A DNA stretch of 64,000 bases, taken from the NCBI GenBank assembly GCA_907165135.1, contig OU015569.1:6262001-6326000 (forward strand). Reading direction: 5' to 3'. The notes below the pieces were generated by a model. That model was given only the letters and a program-made list of their open reading frames with translations. It did not search any database and had not been told where the DNA came from. Position 1 is the stretch's first letter, and each line of letters begins with the position of its first letter. Shown here piece after piece: positions 32,777 to 43,224 of the stretch. Made by a program: the position numbers and the translations under genes. The DNA is from Oikopleura dioica. Taxonomy: Eukaryota > Chordata > Appendicularia > Copelata > Oikopleuridae.

Positions 32777-33725
32777 ACGGGGGTTTGACCTGGCGTCGGA
32801 TTTACCTAAACGGGGGTTTGACCTGACAGGTAAATCCAACGCTCAGGTCAAATCCCCGTTCAGGTAAAAGCGCCGTTTTTCTTATGGAAAAATGTAACTC
32901 TTCAACTTGACTTTGATTTAATTAATTATTAAGAAAATTAATTATTTTAGGGTTGTTAGATAATCCATTTTTCTAGCGATGCTTAGGGGTCTTATGATAC
33001 AACTTTAGAAAGCTAAGAAGTTGAGCTTTCATTTTGGCACAATATCAAGGGGTGTCATGCAAGGCAATTTATGGGACCGGAAGTTCCGAAATGGACACAA
33101 GAACACGTCAATCGATTTATAAAATGCTGCTGACCTGCATCACAGTGGCCGCTTGAGTCGCTTGAAAGTCGAATTTTGTCCCGGAAATGGGATTTCGTGA
33201 ACAGAAACGGTATAAATCTTAGGAGTGACCAAACCGTCCGGTTGAAACAAAGATTCTTGCGTTTCTTTTCACAATTCTAGCGCCCCTTGGCACGAGATTG
33301 CAGGTCAACAGTATTTTACTAGCATTTTTTCAAGCCAACCGATGACTCAAATGAAGAGTTCTAGTACCCATTTCGGAATTTCCGGTCCCATGAATCGCCC
33401 TTCGGGCACGACCCAGACCCCTTGATACAGTGTTCAAATTATGCTCAGCTTCGTGGCTTTCTTAAATTGTATCATGAAACTAGAAATCCTAAACTAGAAA
33501 AATCGGCCAAAATTTCATTTTGAATAGATTTTGAATATAATTATTGTTATGAAAATCATTTTAAACAATGAATAAAACTTTTATCAAAACGGGGAATTTG
33601 CCTGGCGTCGGATTTGCCTAACGGGGTTTTGACCTGAGCGTCGGATTTACCTGCCAGGTCAAACCCCCGTTCAGGTCAATCCGACGCCAGGTCAAACCCC
33701 CGCTCAGGTAAATCCCCCGGCAGCC
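32755..33725. mobile_element. Foldback, Mutator-like non-autonomous element with 9-bp target duplication
   Basis: Both ends read GGCTGCCGG inward and continue as long imperfect inverted repeats built of GGATTTACCTGA and CGGGGGTTTGACCTGG subrepeats. Further in, the arms stay complementary: gggaccggaa near 33075 pairs with ttccggtccc near 33380, and atcaaggggt near 33047 with accccttgat near 33417. The 971-bp unit therefore folds on itself over most of its length. It is flanked by the direct repeat TTCTTATTT at 32746-32754 and 33726-33734. A 9-bp target duplication with long inverted termini is characteristic of Mutator-like elements. There is no transposase frame. Confidence 0.85.
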
Positions 33726-33946
33726 TTCTTATTTTAGTAATTCGTATTATGACTGCTGAGCAATTTTACTGTATTTCCTAGAAAAATAAAATCAAACAGT
33801 TTAGTTGAAATATGCCACAAAGTTTTTGAAATTCAATGAAAAGTCTCCAGAGTAAAATCATAAAACGCCGTTTTTTTCTGGCGTTACGCGGCAGAGCGCT
33901 TGGTGGGCGTCCGTTCTCGCCGCCGATTGGACAGGCGCGCGCTCAG

Positions 33947-33954
33947 TGACGTGG
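33947..33954 (+). promoter_or_regulatory. UPRE-like TGACGTGG upstream of SSR3
   Basis: TGACGTGG matches the core bound by ATF6/XBP1 in unfolded-protein-response elements. It is 123 bp upstream of the SSR3 start, inside a short GC-rich island (about 33885-33965) that also holds a gattgg (inverted CCAAT) about 19 bases before it. This is plausible for an ER translocon gene, but a single octamer can occur by chance. Confidence 0.4.
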
Positions 33955-34076
33955 TCGACGCGGTGGTGAACGAAATCGTTGAAGCCCTCAGTGACAACTA
34001 GCCAAATTCCAAATCTCTCTTCTTAATTTCTTCAACACCTTTTTTTAGAAAATTAAGGATCTTTGTTTTAGAGAAA

Positions 34077-35184
34077 ATGGCGCGTGGACACAAGAAGGCG
34101 ACTGGATTTTCGGAGCAAGAGCTCGAGCTTCTTAGAGTGAGTCGCATTTTTATTTCTAGGCTTTGGTTTTTAACGGGAACGAAGGGATTATCGATTCTTT
34201 TAGAATTTCTCGCCTAACACGTCAAGCAAAGGAATGGCTGTCTTCTGGATTCACGCGCTCTACGTCGTTCTCGTCCCAATTTGGATCCAAGCTAGAGTGC
34301 ACCAATATCCTGTAAGATGTTCAAAAAGGCTTTTTTTGCCTATCGAGCATTTGTTTAGGTTGGGGAGCAAATGATCTACCTCGTTTTGGGAACCCTTCTG
34401 CAAGCCTTTGCACTCCAATTTGCCTACAAAAATGTCAAGAATGTCCAAAAGGTTTTGATTCCCTTCGCTCTCTGATATTAAACAACTCGCTCAAGGAAAA
34501 AATCGCACTTCAACGAACAGAAGCTGTTTCCGCCGAAGTCACCGCCCAGGTCGGCACTAAGGTCGCCCGACAAGAGCTCGAAGACAGAATCCTCTGGCGA
34601 AAGGTAACGATACGCGCCTTCAATTTCGCCGCTCTCTTGCAATGATGGATTCAATTATGAATTTTGACACAAGCTTCCAAGACATGCGCTCCGACCGTTT
34701 TTTTTGGAGTCGGGGACGCTGCTATTGACTTTTTAGTTGATAAAGTGCGAAAATTAAAAATTTGTAAGGACCAGAGTTTTTTCGTGATGCGATATTTACT
34801 AGGCAGCTTCGTGAGAATTTAGAAATTTGCCCTAAAATCCATCATACAACCAAAAATACTCAGTCGCACGATTTTTGTCTTTGGAATTGTCTTGTGGTTT
34901 TATGAGAACGATCTCCACGGATCTGAGCAAATCGTGATTTACCAAATCTCTTCGTCCCTGACTTTAATTAACTATCGAAGATGGCGATAACGCTGAGTTT
35001 TTAGGGAGAAGTTGCTGAGAACGAGTCCATCCACTTCTCGATCTTGTACAACAACTGCATCTACCTTGGACTCTACCTTTTGTTTTCGGTGATCTTCTTC
35101 AAGAACTGGGCGCCCTTGACGAACTACACCTTCTCAATCATCGTCGCTGCCGGAGCCGTCGCCGGAATCTCCAGAACTAAGTAA
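34077..35184 (+). CDS. SSR3: TRAP complex subunit gamma
   Basis: Subunit of the translocon-associated protein complex in the ER membrane. MARGHKKATGFSEQELELL leads into four predicted helices: GMAVFWIHALYVVLVPIWI, MIYLVLGTLLQAFALQFAY, then after a cytosolic basic/acidic loop (LQRTEAVSAEVT, RQELEDRILWRKGEV) the segments YNNCIYLGLYLLFSVIFF and YTFSIIVAAGAVAGI. FAYKNVKNV and the ERILWRK-type motif are the family signature. It ends SRTK. Five exons; the fourth intron (about 34603-35003) is long and slightly degenerate. ttgttttag precedes the ATG by five bases. An UPRE-like site lies upstream. Confidence 0.92.
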
Positions 35185-35327
35185 ACTGACCCTTTCTGCT
35201 GCACAGATAAAACTTAGAAAAATTTTCTAAATTATGATTCAACCACAACTGGGATCTCGCAATATACACATTTGTGTCTTACGTTCGACAATAAATTAAC
35301 AACAAGACATTCGAAAATAAAAACGCA

Positions 35328-35510
35328 TTATTTCTTGTTTTTGTATAAAATAAAGGCAGTCAGAGGGATGACGCAAACGACACCGATTACTGTCATTGAG
35401 CCTAAGTTTAACTTCGTGGTTTGATTTGCTTCTGGTTTCATTTCTGCGGCGGCAGGAGCTTTTGGGACGGATTGCCTTATTCTAGAGTTTTTGCGATGAC
35501 AGAGGATCAT
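35328..35510 (-). CDS. Small single-pass membrane protein, 60 residues, unassigned
   Basis: A single-exon frame from an ATG at 35510: a basic N-terminus with RIRQSVPKAPAAA, then one hydrophobic segment MTVIGVVCVIPLTAFIL and a C-terminal YKNKK. A basic amphipathic start with a single helix would suit a small mitochondrial inner-membrane subunit or a tail-anchored protein. The closing KNKK also resembles an ER retrieval signal. It is convergent with SSR3, 143 bp away. Confidence 0.35.
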   Translation of the reverse strand: MILCHRKNSRIRQSVPKAPAAAEMKPEANQTTKLNLGSMTVIGVVCVIPLTAFILYKNKK

Positions 35511-35713
35511 TTTTCAGGGAAGAAACGTTTTTGGATGAAGTATTTGTTTAAAATTTTATTGCTTTTCCTATTGATCCTTTGATTTAGGCTGTGGTAGTGG
35601 ACTTGCATTTTTAAGTTGGCAGCCTATTACAAGTTATCATTTCGTGGTATCAGCGAAAATCATTTAAAACCCTTTCCTTGGAGCCAAGACAGATTGAGGC
35701 CTTTTAGCTGATT

Positions 35714-36112
35714 TCAGATTAACATTTTTGAAAGCCCATTTCGAAATGGGCTCGGTGGATTTTTGAATTTGGGCATCTTTCCCTTCACATTCGAAGGTGA
35801 TTTCTTCCCAGAAGATATCATCTTTCTATGACCTCTCATTTCTCCCTCTTTCGTCTTCTCAGCTTCTTCTAGGAACCCTTCCAGTTTGGGTAACACCGGG
35901 TATCTGCCATCGATTCTCGCTTCTTCGATGATCTGGCTGGCTCTTGAATTGAAACGTTACCCTCACCCGAGCATATAAAATATTATTACTGATTAGCATA
36001 TTCGGCAGGAACTTCTTGAATATTGATTTTGAATCGTGCACCAAACATTCCCGCCTGTAACCGGTTCAAAGTAGTTCCAACTACGATGTCGTTGACAAGC
36101 GCTCTTCAAAAA
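35714..36112 (-). CDS. Basic protein, two exons seen, N-terminus not found
   Basis: An exon after the acceptor tttgaag encodes ALVNDIVVGTTLNRLQAGMF and FKINIQEVPAEYANQ. After a 46-nt gt-ag intron a second exon gives ASQIIEEARIDGRYPVL, LEGFLEEAEKTKEGEM and a Lys/Pro-rich end FRNGLSKMLI. Phases agree and amino acid use looks coding. No family is recognised and the start codon was not located upstream. Confidence 0.35.
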
Positions 36113-36397
36113 TTAAAAACAATAATTGCGCGTTATTGAATGATTAATTTATGGAACCGGGCTTTACATCGAATTCAATGACGATGACAGAAACCGAAAA
36201 GAAGTAATCAACTTGAACCGAGATAGATTTGTCTTTTCGCACGCTTCCTTGCGCTTAACCTGCACTATTTATTCATGCAATCATTTCGACTGAATAGTTT
36301 CTATCTGCCTGCCTTGGCGGCGATTTTTAATTGACAGATGGTTAGGCCCTATGAAGAACGCTGTCTACTGATGTTACGAGCAGACGAGTTCTTTTTT

Positions 36398-36828
36398 CTA
36401 TCCCGTTACTGGGGCTCTCTTGTTATCGCATAACCAAGGAGCTTTCACTTGTCCACACTCGTCGATCTTCACAGGATAGCAGTTTCCTTTTCTTTCTTTG
36501 TCTTCAATTAGCTTATCGAAAGTAAATCCTCTCCTAACAACAACTGTTTCATAACTAAAACTTTTGCCACATAATGCTCAAGATTGCGTTATAATTAATC
36601 AACCTGATGTTTTGAAAGATTTTTTAATTAATCATCAATTAAACACTGCTACTAGCTTGCTTTATGTTAGAGTCATTTGAGAGTAATAAGCCTTTTCTGA
36701 GCCATATTCGAATGTTTCCCAGTGGAGCCAAATGCGCACACTGCCTCCTCCTTCTCGACAGTTGTTGGACGGCTCGTTTGACTTGATCGTTACTTTGCAT
36801 TTATATGGCTTGGGAGATCGGTACTTCT
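36398..36828 (-). CDS. Putative secreted Cys-containing protein, partial model
   Basis: Two exons: 36828-36675 (KYRSPKPYKCKVTIKS, NNCREGGGSVRIWLHWETF) and 36554-36398 (YETVVVRRGFTFDKL, KGNCYPVKIDECGQVKAPWLC). They join in phase only if the intron begins with ga and ends with ag. Spaced cysteines suggest a disulfide-bonded extracellular domain. A further upstream exon with CGGDPVLYPKGTPTY near 37083-37143 may belong, but its junction could not be fixed. No family is recognised. Confidence 0.33.
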
Positions 36829-37484
36829 GAGGAAATCCAGGCTTTCGTTGGGCTCAAATATAGACTTTTTTCAATATTGGACGTCTTTTAATCAGGAAAA
36901 CTGGAATTCGCACCGACAAATTAGCAAGATGAAAGATTTCTCATTAGCGGCTTGATTAAATCGGGGAGTTAACTGCTATCTTTGGACACGCTAGCCGAAA
37001 AATGCGTCAGAAAAGTCAATAAATGTGTCCTGGTGTCCAGAATAAGTTATTCTGAATAAAGTTCTGATACAAAATAACCTTTGAGCCCTTAACGTAACGA
37101 TATAAGTTGGTGTCCCCTTTGGATAAAGAACTGGATCGCCACCACAAGCTGAAAAACTCTCTAATTACTTTATCTCTTTGTTTCCTGCATTACTTATCAT
37201 ATTCGTTTTTCCTCTGACTTTTTTTGCATTAGAAAAAATCGCTAACAGACAAACTAAAAAGACTATAGATTTCGTTTTCATCTTTATATTTTTTCAAGAA
37301 ATAAGGAAGATTATGTTGGAGAAGGCAGACCGAACGAGAAAGGTCTCGGTGGTTAGGTCCCCGCAGGGTTCAAAAATGGTCCAAATGTCACTTTTTACGT
37401 ATTCAGTCAATAAGTACGCTTATATAATATAAGCTATATTGGAAGAGAAAACGTAAAGACAAAAACAGTATTTGCTACAGCGAG

Positions 37485-37977
37485 TTAAACTGAGAACTCA
37501 TCATACTGGTGAAATAATGAATTGTATGAAGGCGGTTGATCTTCTAAGTAGAGTTCTGGTGCGTCGGAGGCGGTCGGAACAGAAGGCTCATTGTTAGTAA
37601 TTGATTCGTTTCGTCGATCTGAGCGAAGTAATTATTAATTAAATAAAAACTCATTGCATACCTCTTCTCACGACGTTCCCAGATTCTTGCTCTTTCCTCA
37701 TTTCCTTCCGAGCGTAATATAAAGCCAAGAGAATGATGAAGCAAATGTAAGCCGATATAACTCCGATACCAAGGATTCTTGTTGAAGTTTGTGTCGTCGT
37801 TTCTTCAATGCTGCGTGTTGTTTGAGCTTCTGTCGGTGTGATCGCAGTAGAAAGTTGGGACCGAAATCTTTCGTAATCAAACAATTCTTTCGCTTCTTGG
37901 TATTCTCCCCACGAGTGAAAAATTTCGCCATTCCAATAAACATTGCCCGTTGTCTTGTCAAAAGAAGTTACAAACAT
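37485..37977 (-). CDS. Single-pass membrane protein with cytoplasmic PPSY motif
   Basis: From the ATG at 37977: an ectodomain with WGEYQEAKELFDYERF and a Thr-rich stalk, a membrane helix ILGIGVISAYICFIILLAL, basic YYARKEMRKE, then after a 46-nt intron a tail ending EDQPPSYNSLFHQYDEFSV. PPSY is a PPxY motif for WW domains of NEDD4-type ubiquitin ligases. EYQEAKELFD loosely recalls the C-terminal helix of Gla domains, as in PRRG proteins, which also carry PPxY tails, but the Gla cysteines are absent. An open frame continues upstream to about 38193 without a Met, so the true N-terminus is unresolved. Confidence 0.5.
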
Positions 37978-38214
37978 TATCTTTTGTATTTTAGCTGATA
38001 TGAATTCAATCAAAATTTCGTATTTATGTGCAGAGTCTCTCGAGCACCACCTCGAGGAATCGTTTCGCCCGCAGCGCGTTCCGTACCACCTGGTTCGGAC
38101 TAACCAATGCGCTCTGTGTACTCGCTGATGATTATCATACAAAATAACTAGATGTAGGAAAATATGAATGGTAGTTTGTGTAGTTAAGAACACTGCAACT
38201 TTATTTTATGCTTA

Positions 38215-38699
38215 CTAAACAGAAGGAGAAGCGTTGTCTGTCATAAAAATGGAATGATAAGAAGGGGGTTCACAAGGACACATGGCAGGAACAGTATTTT
38301 CTGTGGCAAAAATGGAATCATAAGAAGGAGGCTCACAAGGATACATTGCAGGAACAGTATTTTCTGTCATAAAAATGGAATTATAAGAAGGAGGTTCACA
38401 AGAATTCATGGCAGGAACAGTATTTTCTGTGCCAAAAATGGAATCATAAGACGGAGGATCATCTGCCGGTAGATTGAAATCATGATGAAAGATTGGCTCT
38501 GTTCTGGAGCTTGTCGATGCTTCTAAGTCTTCTTCTTAAAAAAAGTTAAGTTATAAATTCAATGATTATCTTTACCTCTGGAAACCACAGCTGCCCTATT
38601 TCTTCTCTTTATTCTTTCGAGACAGCTTGCGACGGATAAAAAAATCAGACAGAACAAAACGCATGAGAAAATAAGTGTGAGGTCTAATTCGAGTGGCAT
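38215..38699 (-). CDS. Single-pass membrane protein with four PPSY repeats
   Basis: Starts MPLELDLTLIFSCVLFCLIF, a membrane or signal-anchor helix, followed by basic ERIKRRNR, so the rest is cytoplasmic. After a 41-nt intron the tail has DDPPSYDSIFGTENTVPAM and then three further near-identical 21-residue units of the form CEPPSYxSIFxTENTVPAM, encoded by 63-bp tandem repeats at about 38228-38455. The end is DNASPSV. Each unit offers one PPxY motif, so the protein could bind several WW domains of a NEDD4-type ligase at once. It is next to a second PPSY membrane protein in the same orientation (37485-37977), suggesting a local duplication. No named family is assigned. Confidence 0.72.
38228..38455. 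repeat. 63-bp tandem repeats, coding
   Basis: About 3.5 copies of a 63-bp unit containing gcaggaacagtattttctgt and aaaaatggaatcataag. They keep frame on the minus strand and encode the PPSY repeats. Copies differ by a few substitutions. Confidence 0.85.
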
Positions 38700-38837
38700 T
38701 TTGTTAGAAAGAGTGCTTTTTTGATGCTTATACTCGTACTCTACTAGAATGCTTCATTTCAGCTGGTTTTTATTGCAAGATACTCAGGAGCGCCGATATT
38801 TCCGGGTTTTTCGAAATTTATCACGGATATTTTCACC

Positions 38838-38966
38838 TCGACTCGATTAGACTGCTTGTGGAAACAAGTCGACTCGACTCGATTTGACCCTACGAGTCAA
38901 CTAGTCGAAAAAGTCGAGAACAAAGTCGAAAAATCTAGTCGAATAAGTCGAAAATCTAGTCAAAAG
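38838..38966. repeat. Degenerate AGTCGAAAA simple repeat
   Basis: Irregular tandem copies of agtcga, gactcg and agtcgaaaaa. No coding sense. The sequence from here to 40 kb is AT-rich. Confidence 0.6.
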
Positions 38967-40074
38967 AATCACTATTTCGCGGGTATTTTCGCGTCATTGA
39001 GATTTTTTGTGATTAAAATGGAATCAGAATTATTGGTTAAAGTGTTAGTTAAAGTTTGAATGATAATAATAAAAACATGGATTTTCCGGAAATTTTCGTC
39101 AATAAAATAGTCAATTTATGATGAACCCATTTGATCGCGCCCATTTCATTCAATTTATTCTTTATGAATCTATTCCTCTTCGTTCGTTTTTAATGATTTA
39201 TTAACTTTCGACTGTCGAATGAAGAACTATTACGCGAAAATGAGTTTCATCCTTGTTATACAAGGGAACTACGATAATTTGCTCGTAGACGAGGCTATTT
39301 GGATGTATTAATTTATTCGCGATAAGGAGCCTTCAAAAATTAAGATGTCTGTTGATTACTCAATTATTGGATTAACTGGCAATCGGACTGTTGATGCAGC
39401 ATGATTATAGGGTCCCAGACTCTGCGTTCCTTGGATCATCTCGATTTTTGATTCGGATAACGATCGCCACCCATTTCTAAGTGATCGGAGAAGGTATTAC
39501 TCGTCCTCTTTTCAATTTCTCCCCAATCTCGCCAGGAAAGCCGCATCCCCACTTTAAATATAAAAATAACGAAGAGAAAAAATCCTAAATTGCATTCTCC
39601 AGAAGAAATCGTGAGTTTATTTTTTAATGAACCCTTCTAAAATGCCGTCTTTCGTGCACCCTTGCAAATGACGTCTAAAACGATCATGATTCACGAATAA
39701 GGCCTTAATCCTGCAATAGAAAAACGGTTCATAATTAATTTTTTGCTTAAAAATATTTATATTTTTTCGTGAACTCAGAAAGAGAAGCATTGGCGAGAAG
39801 GAGATTATCACAGGTGGCAAGTTTTGATTCTGTCAAAAATGATTGATTTTGAGAACATCAAGTTGATTTGAAGGTTACCGACATTATTAAAAGTTAACTT
39901 CAGACGGGAAAGAACACGCTCTCCATAGGCGTATGCTTGGTGCTGGCGCGAAAACTGGCGCTGTACCCCGTAGGAATTATGAATATTAATTTACGTTGAC
40001 TGCATAACGATACTGTAAGTCCTAACGACACACTCAGACTGAGTAGCTATATTTTAGCCTCGCGATCGTATACT
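38967..40074. other. AT-rich region without a supported gene
   Basis: A few short frames occur, such as minus 39617-39820 ending RFRRHLQGCTKDGILEGF, which could be a lone exon but cannot be joined to others. Otherwise nothing is recognised. Confidence 0.4.
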
Positions 40075-40180
40075 TTGGACGCTCTAAGAGAAATGGGAAG
40101 AACAATAAATATTACCGAAGACGGCCTCATCGCAGAGGAAATGCGAGTGATTATGGAGCAGATGGGAGTTCATGAAGACG

Positions 40181-40265
40181 GGGTTTCTTTACTTGGTGAA
40201 ATTCCTTACATGGTAAAATTTTTTTTTTCTTTACCAAGTAAGGAATTTTACCAAGTAAGGAAACC
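40181..40265. repeat. Imperfect inverted repeat (hairpin), 35-bp arms
   Basis: Left arm gggtttctttacttggtgaa (40181-40200) continuing to 40217, right arm from 40231 ending aaggaaaccc at 40265, with a T-rich loop. The right arm holds two copies of ttaccaagtaagg. The phrase tcatgaagac flanks the hairpin on both sides (40170-40179 and 40268-40277). Confidence 0.7.
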
Positions 40266-40350
40266 CTCATGAAGACAACATGCATCAAGTCAACTATACC
40301 AAGTTAGTAGTTAATGATGTTCCCAAGCGTAAAAAAACAAACTAAGAGAG

Positions 40351-41862
40351 TTTCTTTGCGAGTTTTCATCGAAATATTTTGGACGAGACGTTTGTCCGTC
40401 CGAAACACTTGAATCGATCTTGGTTCCGATAATATTCGGCATCATTTTCGTCATTGGTCTTATCGGCAACATCATAGTAATTCTGGAAGGTTGAAAATTG
40501 AAATATTCAATCATTGATTGAACTCGGTGCATATTTTGAGCCGTAAAAGATCATCAGCAGAAATCACCGTCACAAAGCAAATCGAGTTTACGTCCTTTCA
40601 CTGGCTGCATCGGACATGATTTTCATTCTCTTCTGTGTCCCCTTTCAAGCCTTCATCTACACATTCCCGACTTGGTTCTTTGGTCGCTTCCTTTGCAAAT
40701 TTTGCTCCGGTTAACAATCCAATCCGAACATAACTTTTAAACAGCGCTCATTTTTAGACTTTGATTTTTAGTAAGTGCTCATTTTTGGAAAAACTGACAC
40801 GCCAAACAGTCATTAATTTTGTTTAAAAGAGCGACACTTTATTTTTGAACTTGCCGTTAACCAGACGAAGCCACTTTTGGACTGAAGTCGGGGCAACAGG
40901 ATCGAGCCTTTCATTAGTCGCTCTTTCCATCGATAGAAATCTTGCCGTTGCTATCTTCCGCTATGTAAGTCATCTTCCCATAGCACCCGAAAGAATAACC
41001 CTGTTTCTAAAGCCAAAAGCACGAGGTAATCGACGACTGCTTTGGATAGCCGTAGGTGAGCGCTTGTCACTGTTTATCAATAGGCTAAACGAATCTGTTA
41101 ATAGCCCTCATTTGGATAACATCGATTGTATTCGCGCTCCCAAGTTTGATCATAATAGATACATACACTTTTCATGGACAGGGGGAGAGCCACACATATT
41201 GCCACCCCGTGCTGCACGAGTTAGATATGTACTACACCCTGGCGAAGTCGATTGGCGCTTTTTTCATTCCGCTGCTAATCATTTTCTATGCATACGCAGG
41301 TACGCACCAATGCACTTTGCATTCCAAGAGCTCGTTTCCTTAGACCTTCTTGTTCGTGTCAAGCGGCAGCAGAAAGTCATCCAGACGAGGCGCAAGCGAA
41401 GCCGGAAAGAAGCCGATAAACGGACGAGGAAGGTCTCGATAGCTCACTCAACTCTGTTGACTCTTTGTAATTATCAGACATAACAAGAATGATGTTCGCC
41501 TTGGTGGGCATTCTTGTGGCTGCCTTCATTATCTGCTGGCTACCTCAGCACACGCTTAATTTATTTATCAGCTTTGCCAAGTTTCAATTTACGCTGGAGA
41601 TGTTTTATTTAAAGGTAACGTCAATGGCAGTAATTTTGCGCGACTGAACGATCTCAGTGGCCTTGAATGAGCTTTTCGAAATTAGTTTTAGATCACTTGC
41701 CATTGCTTGTCATTCTGTCAGGCTATGTTGAACCCGCTGCTTTACGCATTCGCCTCGAAATGGATACGACTGCAACCGGGTTTAAAAGTACTTTTTGCCG
41801 TAAATTCTACGGTAGTTTTTCTTCGGAACGAAAGTATAAGACTTAAAATAATTTATGAATGA
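40351..41862 (+). CDS. Class A GPCR, galanin/allatostatin-A receptor-like
   Basis: Seven-helix receptor assembled over several exons: TM1 IFGIIFVIGLIGNIIVIL (GN motif), TM2 YVLSLAASDMIFILFCVPF (with LAxxD), EL1 TFPTWFFGRFLCKF, TM3 GSSLSLVALSIDRNLAV (DR as DRN in place of DRY), TM4 WITSIVFALPSLIII, EL2 with the conserved Cys in SHTYCHPVLHE, TM5 SIGAFFIPLLIIFYAY, a basic loop (KRQQKVIQTRRKRSRK), TM6 FALVGILVAAFIICWLPQH and TM7 AMLNPLLYAFASKW (NPxxY). FIICWLPQHTLNLFISFAKF is the galanin/allatostatin-type TM6. The N-terminus is unresolved; an upstream frame at 40090-40215 with an NIT glycosylation site may be an extracellular exon. The C-terminal tail may continue at 42012-42302. Confidence 0.82.
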
Positions 41863-42011
41863 GACTGTCTGAATAACCAGATACTTGATAAATATTAACG
41901 TCTTCTTGCAAGACATCAGTTAGTTTCTCTGTCGTCTTCATTTAAAAATATCATCATTCATTTTCAGTCAGTTTCCATAAACCCGACCTAAGCACATAAA
42001 GAAAACAATTG

Positions 42012-42302
42012 TTAACAATCCATGGGTGCGGCGAAATATTTCTTGGGTCTCACGTGACGATGTAGTCATCAATTCGAACGAGTCAAGTTACGTTCCGAAC
42101 AGACGTTTTTCCAGGATTCGCCAGAGCATTGTCTTCTCCAATTTTATGGATGGTGAGTGTGATTGTTTTTTTTCTGAGATTCCAGAATAATTTAGGCATC
42201 GGTGCTGGAATTGAAACAATCGTTACTCCAGTAAAGGCACTTTTCGACGCTCAAGCGACTGGTAAATACAGCATCAATGAGATCGACAAGAATATTTCGT
42301 AA
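42012..42302 (+). CDS. Probable C-terminal tail exons of the upstream GPCR, or a short separate gene
   Basis: Two segments join in phase across a short gt-ag intron: NPWVRRNISWVSRDDVVI, YVPNRRFSRIRQSIVF, then FMDGIGAGIETIVTPVKAL and a stop at 42300-42302. It is Ser/Arg-rich, like receptor tails with phosphorylation sites, and downstream of the GPCR on the same strand. The linking splice to the TM7 exon was not established. Confidence 0.4.
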
Positions 42303-42505
42303 AAATGCTAAACCCTTTAAGTCACGACTGTTGTCATCGCAAATGGTGGGGAGAAAGAGACACACGCAATAGCCTCAGACTAGAGTCCGCAAAGGATGTC
42401 TATTCAATCTCTGTACATTGTACAATAAATTGATCTGACCCTTCTGTCCAAAATGGTCGCCTTTCGTGCGATGTCGTTGTTTCACAGTGAAAAAGCTTAG
42501 CTCTG

Positions 42506-42739
42506 CTATAATTTCATTGGTTTCGTTTCGTTGTTTACGCGCTTGAAAACAACGTAGTAGTGGTCTCCGCGTGTGTCGTCTCTGGACAGCGGGGCAACAC
42601 GGGCGTCTGGCGCTCTCGAATTTACCGCGGTCGAAGCGGTCGGTCCTCCAGACAGGGGAATCAATACTTCTGTCTGGGAGACATGAACTGGTACTGGCCT
42701 GCAGGGGATAGATGGATCGGATGCTGCTTCTCTCCTCAA
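42506..42739 (-). CDS. Open frame of unknown function
   Basis: GC-rich minus-strand frame after an acceptor-like gagatag, ending RGDHYYVVFKRVNNETKPM. The opposite strand is also open (42560-42919), so coding sense is unclear. No family recognised. Confidence 0.2.
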   Translation of the reverse strand: MRREAASDPSIPCRPVPVHVSQTEVLIPLSGGPTASTAVNSRAPDARVAPLSRDDTRGDHYYVVFKRVNNETKPMKL

Positions 42740-43224
42740 CTCAGCCCTCCACAGAATTTTCTATCTCGCTCTTGCTTCCATTCATTCGACTTAAATACCA
42801 TGTTCACCAAGAGAAGTCCCGGTCAGTTCTTAAAAACGAGCTCTTGTTCTCACACAATAAAAAAAGAGAAGTCAATAAAGGGATCTGAACACAAAGCCTT
42901 TCTAGTGCCCCAGAGCTAGACTGTCCAGTTCTTGAGACTTGGTCGTCTAAAAGACACAAAGTCCGACATGAATTTTGACTACAACTCTGATTTTCATTCA
43001 ATTATTTACATTGACTTTTTTGCGGAAAAATAATTTTCAGCCTTTTTGAAGCGCTTTTCAGAGAACTGATAAACAAAACTTGAAGACAGCAAAAGGTAGA
43101 AGGGATTGTCGAACTCTTTTCTCTTCTATCATTATTTTTTTGAAGACAACGCTTAAAATATGATATCGTTCAGTATTTTCGAGGGGATTATCGGAGTGAG
43201 TAAATACTTAATTTTGTTTAAGAC

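Noticed and set aside
38030..38110. Minus-strand frame NQVVRNALRAKRFLEVVLERLC resembling a vitamin-K propeptide
   Set aside because: It is in a different frame from the downstream exon, has no signal peptide, ends in a stop and cannot be joined with a normal intron. The resemblance to PRRG proteins remains only suggestive.
37651..38193. Continuous 180-codon minus frame upstream of the single-PPSY membrane protein
   Set aside because: It has no ATG before MFVTSF at 37977, and its N-terminal part is Arg/Trp-rich like a shadow frame. Only the part from 37977 was kept as coding.
42560..42919. Plus-strand frame of 119 codons
   Set aside because: Both strands are open in this GC-rich patch; composition is unlike a folded protein and no neighbour exon fits.
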